Shown piece after piece: positions 15,840 to 23,519 of a stretch of 64,000 nt of DNA. This DNA is from Burkholderiales bacterium. Lineage in GTDB: Bacteria; Pseudomonadota; Gammaproteobacteria; Burkholderiales; WYBJ01. The stretch lies in assembly GCA_022841915.1 (NCBI GenBank), contig JALHQN010000015.1:1-64000 (forward strand). Reading direction: 5' to 3'. Position 1 is the first letter of the stretch. Each line of letters starts with the position of its first letter. The notes beneath the pieces are model-generated. The model made no database searches, was not told the origin of the DNA, and saw only the letters and a list, made by a program, of their open reading frames with translations. The position numbers and the translations under genes were made by a program.

Positions 15840-17920
15840 GTCAAGCTGCATCGGGTTATGCACTCGCCATCGACATCGGCGGCACCTTCACCGACGTCAC
15901 GCTGGCCCATCGGGCGAGCGGCCGGATCTGGCAAATCAAGGTGCCCACGACCCCGGCGGACCCGTCGCAGGCCTTCGCACAGGGCATACGGCGTGTGCTC
16001 GAACTCGCCGGCATCGGGGCCGAAAGCATCGATGGCGTATTCCATGGCACCACGGTCGCGACCAACGCGATCCTGGAACGCAAGGGCGCGGTCGTCGGCT
16101 TGATCACGACCGAGGGGTGCCGATATGTCCTGCATATCGGTCGGCACGACATCGCCAAGGATGCGTATCCGTACTCGTGGATAAGGCCCGAGCGCCTGGT
16201 GCCGCCGCGTCGCATACGCGAGATCCCCGAGCGGTTGCGTGCCGATGGCACGGTCGAATGCGCGTTGGATGAGGCCGCATGCACCCGGGCACTTTCCGAG
16301 TTGGCGCCGCACAAGATCGAGTCGCTGGCCGTTTGTCTGCTGCACTCGTATGCCAATCCGGTACACGAAGAGCGGGTGCGGGCCTTGGCGGCGAGCGCGC
16401 TGCCCGGCGTACCGTGTTCCATCTCGGCGGAGATCCTGCCGGTGTTCCGGGAATACGAGCGCACGACGGCCACGGTGCTCAACGCTTATGTGCTGCCCAA
16501 GGTGGCGGGGTATCACCAGCGGCTGGAGGCGCGCCTGGGGGAGATGGCCATCTTGGCCCCGCTGCGCATCATGAAGTCCAACGGCGGCATGTACAGCGCC
16601 CGGGCGGCGGCGCAGCAGCCGATTCACACGGCGCTGTCCGGTCCCGCGGCGGCCGTGGTCGGCGCGATCCTGGTCGGCGAAACGGTCGGCCAGCGCGATG
16701 TCATTTCCATCGACGTGGGCGGCACCTCGGCCGACATTTGCCTCTCGCAGGGCGGACAGCCCGCAATCACCGGCGGCGGGGAGATCTCCGCGTTGCCGCT
16801 GAACGTGCCCATGGTCGATGTGCACACGATCGGCGCGGGGGGCGGGTCGATTGCGCGCATCGGCGCCAATCGCAGCTTGACCGTGGGGCCGCAAAGCGCG
16901 GGGGCGGAACCTGGGCCTGCATGCTACGGGCGAGGCGGCACGGAGCCGACGGTGACCGATGCGAATCTCGTCATGGGACGTTCCCCCGCTCAACTCGGAC
17001 GCGAGTTGTCGCTCGACGTCGCGCTCGCTCGCCGAGCGATCCTGGAGGCCGTGGCCAAGCCGCTCGGGTTGAGCCTGGAGGAGGCGGCCGACGGCATCGT
17101 CGAACTGCTCAACAACAACATGGCGACTGCGATCCGTGCGGTTTCGGTCGAGCGCGGCTACGATCCGCGCAAGTTCGCGCTGGTCGCCGGGGGCGGCGGC
17201 GGGGCGCTGCATGCGGCGCGACTCGCGGAGCTCCTCGGCATACCGCTCGTCGTCGTTCCCGCGAGCGCGGGCCTGCTCTCCACGCTGGGGCTGTTGGCCA
17301 CCGATCTGAAGACCGATTTCGTCCAGACCGTCGTGCAGACATCCGGCGCGTACGACCTCGAAAAGCTCAACGCCACCTTTGCATCGCTGGAGCGACGGGC
17401 GCAGGCCTGGTTCGAAGCCGAGCGCGTCGAGCCGTCGACCGCGATGACCGTGCGAACCGCGGGCCTGCGCTATGTTCACCAAGGCTACGAATTGACGGTG
17501 CGGCTGGATGACGCCGGCGCGTCCGGCCGGTCGTCGCCGCTGACCGATGCGGATGTCGCTGCGCTCAAGGCACGCTTTCACCAGGAGCACGAACGGCAGT
17601 ATTCGTGGTCCTCGCCCAGCCTCGCCGTCGAGTTGGTGAACCTGGGGATCACGGCGGTCGGGCGCCTGCCCAAGCTCACGTTGAGTCGCCGTCCCAAGCG
17701 CGAAGAACTCGCGCTGCCCGCGTCCTCGCGCACGGTGTACTTCGGTCGTGCGGCGGGTTCGATCGAGACGCCGATCTACGACTTCGAGGCCTTGGCGCCG
17801 GGTTGGACGGTCGAAGGCCCGGCGATCGTCGAGCAGCGCTTCTCGACCGTGCTGATCCTGCCGCGTCATCGCGCGAGCATGGACGAGTACGGCAACATTC
17901 TCATGGAGGTGCGGCAGTGA
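15836..17920 (+). CDS. hyuA: Hydantoinase A / oxoprolinase-type ATPase subunit
   Basis: 694 residues. The ASKHA-type nucleotide site DIGGTFTDV (from residue 13) is followed by FHGTTVATNAILERKG, and a second DVGGTSADI occurs in the middle. NNNMATAIRAVSVERGYDPR and AGGGGGALHA are standard for N-methylhydantoinase/acetone-carboxylase-like alpha subunits. It starts at TTG, four bases into the end of the preceding gene, with GGAGGTG upstream. With HyuB it should form an ATP-dependent amidohydrolase or carboxylase; the substrate is not defined. Confidence 0.9.
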   Translation: MSQAASGYALAIDIGGTFTDVTLAHRASGRIWQIKVPTTPADPSQAFAQGIRRVLELAGIGAESIDGVFHGTTVATNAILERKGAVVGLITTEGCRYVLHIGRHDIAKDAYPYSWIRPERLVPPRRIREIPERLRADGTVECALDEAACTRALSELAPHKIESLAVCLLHSYANPVHEERVRALAASALPGVPCSISAEILPVFREYERTTATVLNAYVLPKVAGYHQRLEARLGEMAILAPLRIMKSNGGMYSARAAAQQPIHTALSGPAAAVVGAILVGETVGQRDVISIDVGGTSADICLSQGGQPAITGGGEISALPLNVPMVDVHTIGAGGGSIARIGANRSLTVGPQSAGAEPGPACYGRGGTEPTVTDANLVMGRSPAQLGRELSLDVALARRAILEAVAKPLGLSLEEAADGIVELLNNNMATAIRAVSVERGYDPRKFALVAGGGGGALHAARLAELLGIPLVVVPASAGLLSTLGLLATDLKTDFVQTVVQTSGAYDLEKLNATFASLERRAQAWFEAERVEPSTAMTVRTAGLRYVHQGYELTVRLDDAGASGRSSPLTDADVAALKARFHQEHERQYSWSSPSLAVELVNLGITAVGRLPKLTLSRRPKREELALPASSRTVYFGRAAGSIETPIYDFEALAPGWTVEGPAIVEQRFSTVLILPRHRASMDEYGNILMEVRQ

Positions 17921-19728
17921 GCACAGCAGCCGTGGATCCGATCGTCATCGAAATCGTCAAGGGTGCGTTGAAAGCTTGCGGCGACGAGATGGAAGCGGTG
18001 ATGGTGCGCACATCGATGTCCCCCTTCATCCGCGAGAAGGGCGATCACTTCTCGGGGCTGGCCGATCGTCACGCCCGCATCCTTTACACGACGCACGATC
18101 GCTCCGGGCCGGGCATGCTCGAGACCATATTCGAGCGCTATCCGCCCGAGAGCATGAATCCCGGCGACGTGTACTGGGTGAGCGATCCGTATCTGCTCAA
18201 AGGCGCGATCTCGCACACACCCGACATGTGCTTCATTGCGCCCGCGTTCTTCGGTCGCGAGATCGTCGGCTATTCCTTGTGCTTCGGTCACTTCTGGGAC
18301 ATCGGCGGCTCGCGCCCCGGCAGCATTTCACCTCAGGCCACCGACATTTTCCAGGAGGGGATGTCGGTGCCGCAGGTCAGGATCGTCGATCAAGGGCGCC
18401 TGAACGACGATCTGTATCGGACGATCCTGCGCAATTCGCGCTACCCCGACATGCTCGAGGGCGACACGCGGGCGATGATGGCTGCCTCGCGCCTGGGCCA
18501 GACGCGCATGATCGAACTGTTCGAGCGCTATGGCGTCCAGCAGGTCGATGCGGCGTTCGAGGCGCTGCATCGGCGCTCGGAGCATGCCGTCAGGAAGTGC
18601 ATCGAGACGAACGTGCGTCCGGGGGTGTATCGCTTCGCCGATTATGTCGACAACGACTGCGTCACCGACACCTCGTATCGGGTGGAAGTGGAGGTGGCGT
18701 TCGATCGCGACGGCGTGGCGCTCGTCGACTGCACCGGCAGCGATGATCAGGCGCGCGGCCCCATCAACTACCTCATGCATCCTGATTCGTGCCGGATGCT
18801 GTTCTCCCGCTACCTCGTCAGCATGGACGGAACGGTGCACCAGAACCAGGGCGCCTATCGCGCCATCGGCGAAGTGCGTCTTCGCAGCGGCAGCATCCTG
18901 CAGCCGGTGCGTCCGGCGCCGTTGGGATTGCGGGCGCATACCCTTTGGCGCTTCGCCAATGCGGTGCTGGGCGTCTTCGCGCAGGCGACGCAGGGCAAGA
19001 CGCCCGCCGGTTCGCCGGATTACGTCATCGTCATCTTCAACGCGGTCGATGCCAAGCCGGGCGAGCACTTCTTCTGCACCGACGGCATCGGCGCGGGGCA
19101 GGGTGCGCGTCCGTACGCCGATGGCCTGGACGTGATCTACGTGGGTACGCAGAAGAACTACCCGATCGAGTTCCTGGAAAGCGCCTACCCGATGCGTGTC
19201 GAGCGCTACGGCATCGCGCCGGATTCGGGCGGGCCGGGACGCTACCGTGGCGGCGTCGGCGTCGTCCGCGATTACCGGATCCATGCCGAAAAGGTCGTGG
19301 TCGCCACGCGGATGGGCAATCAGCAGACGCCGCCCTGGGGCGTGAACGGCGGTCGCGCCGGGCGCTCGGGCCGCATCGTCTGCAATCCCGGGCAGCCCGA
19401 CGAGCGCACCGTCCCCGGCTTTGCGGAGGGTGTCATGCTCAAGCGCGGCGATTTGCTGCGCATCGTGACCTGCGGGGGCGGCGGTTACGGCCATCCCTTC
19501 GAGCGCGAGCCGCAGCGGGTTCTGGACGACGTGCTGGACGGCTTCGTATCCCGCGAGGCGGCGCACAGCGACTACGGCGTGGTGTTGGATGAAACGGGGT
19601 TGGCCGTCGACGAGGCGGCCACCGCGGACGAGCGCTCTGCGCTTCGTCCCGTCGCAGGGATGTTCGATCGGGGCGCGAACTTCGAGCGGCTCGAAGCGCA
19701 GCGTCGACGTGCAGGCGCAGCGAAGTAG
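17917..19728 (+). CDS. hyuB: Hydantoinase B / oxoprolinase-type subunit
   Basis: 603 residues from a GTG that overlaps the HyuA stop (GTGA); ATGGAGGTG supplies the ribosome site. The start DPIVIEIVKGALKACGDEMEAVM is characteristic of the B subunit, as are SxDHFSGL-like and FGHFWDIGGSRPGS segments (metal or substrate site) and the Gly-rich C-terminus TCGGGGYGHPFEREPQRV. Length is normal. Always paired with HyuA; together with the PanE-like reductase this suggests degradation of a cyclic amide, pyroglutamate analogue or ketone. Confidence 0.9.
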   Translation: MSTAAVDPIVIEIVKGALKACGDEMEAVMVRTSMSPFIREKGDHFSGLADRHARILYTTHDRSGPGMLETIFERYPPESMNPGDVYWVSDPYLLKGAISHTPDMCFIAPAFFGREIVGYSLCFGHFWDIGGSRPGSISPQATDIFQEGMSVPQVRIVDQGRLNDDLYRTILRNSRYPDMLEGDTRAMMAASRLGQTRMIELFERYGVQQVDAAFEALHRRSEHAVRKCIETNVRPGVYRFADYVDNDCVTDTSYRVEVEVAFDRDGVALVDCTGSDDQARGPINYLMHPDSCRMLFSRYLVSMDGTVHQNQGAYRAIGEVRLRSGSILQPVRPAPLGLRAHTLWRFANAVLGVFAQATQGKTPAGSPDYVIVIFNAVDAKPGEHFFCTDGIGAGQGARPYADGLDVIYVGTQKNYPIEFLESAYPMRVERYGIAPDSGGPGRYRGGVGVVRDYRIHAEKVVVATRMGNQQTPPWGVNGGRAGRSGRIVCNPGQPDERTVPGFAEGVMLKRGDLLRIVTCGGGGYGHPFEREPQRVLDDVLDGFVSREAAHSDYGVVLDETGLAVDEAATADERSALRPVAGMFDRGANFERLEAQRRRAGAAK

Positions 19729-19780
19729 TGCTGCACCGTCATTTTTTGCAGGGCCTGGCGGCCCAGACATCGAGGGTTCC

Positions 19781-20779
19781 ATGAATCATCCGGCAAGCAC
19801 CGAGAATCTGTCACGATGGCTTCTGCGTCTCGGGGCCATGCTCGGCATCGTCCTGATCGGCATGCCCATGGCTTATGCGCAGGGCTATCCGACGCGTCCC
19901 GTTCGATTGATCGTCCCGTTTGCGCCCGGTGGCGGCGCGGACAATCTGGCCCGCACGCTGAATCCGGCGCTGAACGACGCGCTCGCTCAGACCGTGGTGG
20001 TCGACAACCGTGGTGGCGGCGGCGGGACGATCGGCACTGAACTCGTGGCGCGCGCGGCGGCCGATGGCTACACGCTCGGGCTGGTGACCACCGGCCATAC
20101 GGTCAATCCGAGTCTGCTGGCGAAGGTGCCGTACGATGCGCTCAAGGATTTTCAACCGGTGTCCCTCCTGGCCACGCAGCCCAACGTGCTGGTCGTTCAT
20201 CCTTCCGTGTCGGCAAAATCGGTGAAGGAACTGGTGGCGCTCGCCCGCTCCAAGCCCGGAGGATTGAATTTCGCCTCGGGCGGCAATGGCAGCAGCCCGC
20301 ACTTGTCGGGTGAACTACTCAAGCTGATCACCGGCGTCGACATCGCGCACATTCCCTACAAGGGCGCGGGGCCGGGGATCGCCGACGTGGTGGGCGGGCA
20401 CGTGCACATGATGTTCGTGGGGCCGATCTCGATCGAGTCGCACATACGAGCCTCCCGCCTGCGCGCCCTTGCAGTCGCCGACACCAAGCGGCTGCCCATA
20501 CTGCCGGAGATTCCCACCATGGCCGAAGCCGGATACGCGGGCATCGAGACCGGAACGTGGTACGCGCTGCTTGCGCCCGCGGGCACGCCCGCAGCCATCG
20601 TCGCGCGCTTGCACGATACGGTCGGCAAGGTGATGCGCGCCCCCGACATGACCGCGCGGCTGAACAAGCAAGGCATGGAGGTCATCGCGAGCACCCCGGA
20701 GGCACTGCTCGACTTCATGAAGGCTGAACTGGCCAAATGGAGCAAGGTGGTGAAGGCGGCCAAACTGCGCGTCGATTGA
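19781..20779 (+). CDS. Bug-family receptor, second in hydantoinase-like unit
   Basis: 332 residues; the ATG has only a weak GAGGG in front. The signal peptide is preceded by a polar N-terminus (MNHPASTENLSR) and ends MAYAQ. Motifs: VPFAPGGGADNLAR, DNRGGGGG, ADGYTLGLVTTG (Ala for Pro in PDG) and HIPYKGAGP. It differs clearly from the receptor at the head of the same unit, so this unit carries two receptors, perhaps for two related ligands. Gaps to neighbours are 52 bp on each side. Confidence 0.87.
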   Translation: MNHPASTENLSRWLLRLGAMLGIVLIGMPMAYAQGYPTRPVRLIVPFAPGGGADNLARTLNPALNDALAQTVVVDNRGGGGGTIGTELVARAAADGYTLGLVTTGHTVNPSLLAKVPYDALKDFQPVSLLATQPNVLVVHPSVSAKSVKELVALARSKPGGLNFASGGNGSSPHLSGELLKLITGVDIAHIPYKGAGPGIADVVGGHVHMMFVGPISIESHIRASRLRALAVADTKRLPILPEIPTMAEAGYAGIETGTWYALLAPAGTPAAIVARLHDTVGKVMRAPDMTARLNKQGMEVIASTPEALLDFMKAELAKWSKVVKAAKLRVD

Positions 20780-20831
20780 GGCGCTGGCCCGCGACGCGGT
20801 CGATACACGATACGAGTTCATTGGAGAAGCC

Positions 20832-21383
20832 ATGAGCAGGTTGCCTAAAGCAGACCCCAGCCAGGATCCTGTCCTGAAAGAGACCTACGAGCAGATCACC
20901 CGGACGCGCGGGTATGTCTCGAACATTCTTGCGAGCCTGAGCAACGCGCCGGAGGGATTGAAGCGGTTCGCCGCCTTCGGCGAATACGTGCGCTACGAGG
21001 TGAAGGTGACCGGGCGCACCCGCGAACTCGTCATCCTCGCGATCGCGCGCGGCATCGAGTACGGGTGGATCCATCACTATCCCCATGCACTCAAGGCAGG
21101 CGTGACGCAGGAGGAACTGGCGCAGTTGAAGGTCGGGACGCTGGCGCCGACGCTGCGTCCGGAAGAGCGGGCGGCCGTGATGTATGCCCAGGAGTTCGCC
21201 GGCGGCGGCAATGTGTCGGATGAGACCTTCGCCGCGGTCAAGGCGCAGTTCTCCGATCGCCAGATCACCGATCTCACCCTGATATGCGCTTACTTCATCG
21301 GGCTCGGTTCGATCATGAACGCCTTTCGCGTCGAACTCGAGCCCGAGTCCGAACTGGCTAAGCGCAGGGAACGGGCCGACTGA
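20832..21383 (+). CDS. Carboxymuconolactone-decarboxylase/AhpD-like protein
   Basis: 183 residues, all-alpha CMD fold, with GGAG before the ATG. The helix that carries CxxC in AhpD-type peroxidases reads ARGIEYGWIHHYPHALKAG here, so the redox cysteines are absent and a histidine pair stands in their place. This argues against peroxidase activity and for a decarboxylase, hydrolase or binding role. It is followed after 29 bp by an alpha/beta hydrolase, the same pairing as CMD with enol-lactone hydrolase in protocatechuate pathways. Confidence 0.82.
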   Translation: MSRLPKADPSQDPVLKETYEQITRTRGYVSNILASLSNAPEGLKRFAAFGEYVRYEVKVTGRTRELVILAIARGIEYGWIHHYPHALKAGVTQEELAQLKVGTLAPTLRPEERAAVMYAQEFAGGGNVSDETFAAVKAQFSDRQITDLTLICAYFIGLGSIMNAFRVELEPESELAKRRERAD

Positions 21384-21412
21384 GCGTCCATCCACTCGCA
21401 CGGAGAATCGAC

Positions 21413-22222
21413 ATGGAAGCTTTTCGCACATCCGATGGCTTGCAGCTCAAGTATGCGGTGGACGACTTCACCGATCCCTGGCGCCAGGCCGACACGCTGC
21501 TTCTGGTTCATGCCGCCATGGGCAGCTCGCGCCGGTTCTTCGCCTGGGTGCCACACCTGGCTCGGGAGTATCGCGTGGTCCGGATCGATCTGCGCGGACA
21601 CGGCGAGTCCGACCCTCACGGTCCGGAACCGATCACCTTCGAGCGGCTGGTGCTCGATCTCGTGGAACTGCTCGATCACCTCGGCGTGGCGCAGGTGCAT
21701 GTCGCCGGATCGTCGGCGGGCGCATACATTTCGCAGGGATTCACCAGCCGTCACCCCGGGCGGGTGAAGACGCTGGGCTGCTTCGCGGCCACGCCCGGCA
21801 TGAAGACGGGGCACGTCGACTACAGCGCCTGGCTCGCACGCATCGGCAAGGACGGCATCGAGCAGTTCCTGCGCGACACGATTCGGGATCGAGTGAACGT
21901 CGAGCAGTCGCCCCCCGGTTTCATCGACTGGTTCGTGACCGAGGCCGGACGGACAGCGGTGGGCACGCTGGCGCGATTCGTGCCCTTGATGGCGAGTCAG
22001 GATCTGTCGAAGGATCTGGCCACCGTGCGCTGCCCCGTGCTCGCGGTGGCGCCCGGCGCAGATCCGCTGCACACGGTCGACGAATACCGGGCTTTGCAGC
22101 GCATCGTCCCGAATTGCGAGTTCGTCGTGCTCGAAGGCATGCCGCACAACATCACCGATACCGCACCCGATCGCTGCGCCAAGGAACTTCTGCGCTTCCT
22201 CAACGCGCATCGCAGCGCGTAA
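21413..22222 (+). CDS. Alpha/beta hydrolase, enol-lactonase-like
   Basis: 269 residues. Oxyanion segment LLVHAAMGSSRRF, nucleophile Ser101 in GSSAG, acid Asp in APGADPLHT and a terminal His in EGMPHNITD form a complete triad. The closest general type is 3-oxoadipate enol-lactonase. It is the last gene of the seven-gene unit. No signal peptide, hence cytosolic. The actual substrate may be a lactone or ester intermediate of the HyuAB pathway. Confidence 0.82.
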   Translation: MEAFRTSDGLQLKYAVDDFTDPWRQADTLLLVHAAMGSSRRFFAWVPHLAREYRVVRIDLRGHGESDPHGPEPITFERLVLDLVELLDHLGVAQVHVAGSSAGAYISQGFTSRHPGRVKTLGCFAATPGMKTGHVDYSAWLARIGKDGIEQFLRDTIRDRVNVEQSPPGFIDWFVTEAGRTAVGTLARFVPLMASQDLSKDLATVRCPVLAVAPGADPLHTVDEYRALQRIVPNCEFVVLEGMPHNITDTAPDRCAKELLRFLNAHRSA

Positions 22223-22357
22223 GCTCGAGAGATAGCGCGCGCACTCGCCGCGGCCAGGCCGGGCGGGAGCGCCGCTCGGTTCGCAGCAGGGCTCCGAGCA
22301 GACTGGCCTGCTCGCGCTGTCTGCGTTTGGACTGCGTCTCGTCAAGGAGGAACGATC

Positions 22358-23506
22358 ATGCCCATGGATACCCACGATCTCGAGGCGATGGCTTCACCCG
22401 TCATGGAGCCCGGCGGACGCGCACCCGCTCCGGGCATCGCGCTGTGTCTTTCCGGCGGCGGGTACCGCGCGATGGTGTTTCACCTCGGCGTGCTCTGGCG
22501 ACTCAACGAACTGGGCTATCTCGCGAGGCTAGACCGGATTTCGAGCGTGTCGGGCGGATCGATCACCGCCGGCATGCTGGGGTTGAAGTGGAGCGCGCTG
22601 CAATTCGAAGAGGGCGTGGCTCAGCGGCTGGTGGAAGAGGTGATCGATCCCATACGCAAGTTCGCGCTCGAAACCATCGATGTCGGCTCCGTGCTGAGCG
22701 GCATCTTCCTGCCGGGAACGATCGGGGACAAGGTGGCGAAGGCGTATCGGAAGCACCTCTTCGGCAACGCAACCCTGCAGGATTTGCCCGACGATCCGCC
22801 GCGCTTCGTGATCAACGCGACCAACGTTCAGACCGGCGTGTTGTGGCGCTTCTCCAAGCCTTACATGCGCGACTATCAAGTCGGCGAGGTGAAGCGGCCG
22901 ACCGTGCCGCTGGCCACCGCCGTGGCGGCATCGTCGGCGTTTCCACCGGTGCTGTCTCCGGTCCGGCTGGATCTCGATCCCGCCTCCTTCAGTCCGTCGA
23001 GCGGGGAGCCGCACCATGCGCCGCCCTTCACCGAGGAAGTCTATTTGTCGGATGGCGGCGTGTACGACAACCTCGGCCTGGAAACCGCATGGAAGCGCTA
23101 CGACACGATCCTGGTGAGCGATGCCGGCGGGGCGATGACCGCCGACCCGGATCCGGGCAAGGACTGGGCGCAGCATTCCAAGCGGGTGCTGGACATGATC
23201 GACAACCAGGTGCGGGCGCTGCGCAAGCGCCAGCTGATCTCCAGCTACAGAAGCGGCATGCGCAAGGGCGCATTCTGGAGCGTGCGCTCGAACATCGACG
23301 ATTACGGCGTGGCGGATGCCCTGTCGTGTCCGCAGGCGCGAACGGCCGACCTCGCCCGGATCGCCACGCGGCTTGCGCGCATGCCCGAGGAGACGCAGGA
23401 GCGTCTGATCAACTGGGGCTATGCGATCTGCGACGCGGGCATGCGCCGCTGGGTCGATCCTCAGCTTCCGGCACCGACCGCGTTCCCGTATTCGCGCGGC
23501 GTCTGA
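22358..23506 (+). CDS. Patatin-like phospholipase, first gene of CHAT/MBL cassette
   Basis: 382 residues with a strong AAGGAGG ribosome site. The oxyanion Gly-rich loop SGGGYRAMVFHLG (residues 32-44), nucleophile Ser65 in SVSGGS and dyad Asp232 in SDGGVYDNLG are all present, so the enzyme should be an active serine acyl hydrolase. No signal peptide: it would act from the cytosol, probably on membrane lipid. It is followed after 13 bp by the CHAT-like gene. Patatins of this size also occur as effectors of bacterial defence operons; whether that holds here is inference from the neighbours. Confidence 0.88.
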   Translation: MPMDTHDLEAMASPVMEPGGRAPAPGIALCLSGGGYRAMVFHLGVLWRLNELGYLARLDRISSVSGGSITAGMLGLKWSALQFEEGVAQRLVEEVIDPIRKFALETIDVGSVLSGIFLPGTIGDKVAKAYRKHLFGNATLQDLPDDPPRFVINATNVQTGVLWRFSKPYMRDYQVGEVKRPTVPLATAVAASSAFPPVLSPVRLDLDPASFSPSSGEPHHAPPFTEEVYLSDGGVYDNLGLETAWKRYDTILVSDAGGAMTADPDPGKDWAQHSKRVLDMIDNQVRALRKRQLISSYRSGMRKGAFWSVRSNIDDYGVADALSCPQARTADLARIATRLARMPEETQERLINWGYAICDAGMRRWVDPQLPAPTAFPYSRGV

Positions 23507-23519
23507 GGACGAGGCCGCC

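Noticed and set aside
15746-17869. 707-codon frame antisense to HyuA
   Set aside because: No domain or ribosome site; the plus-strand HyuA is clear.
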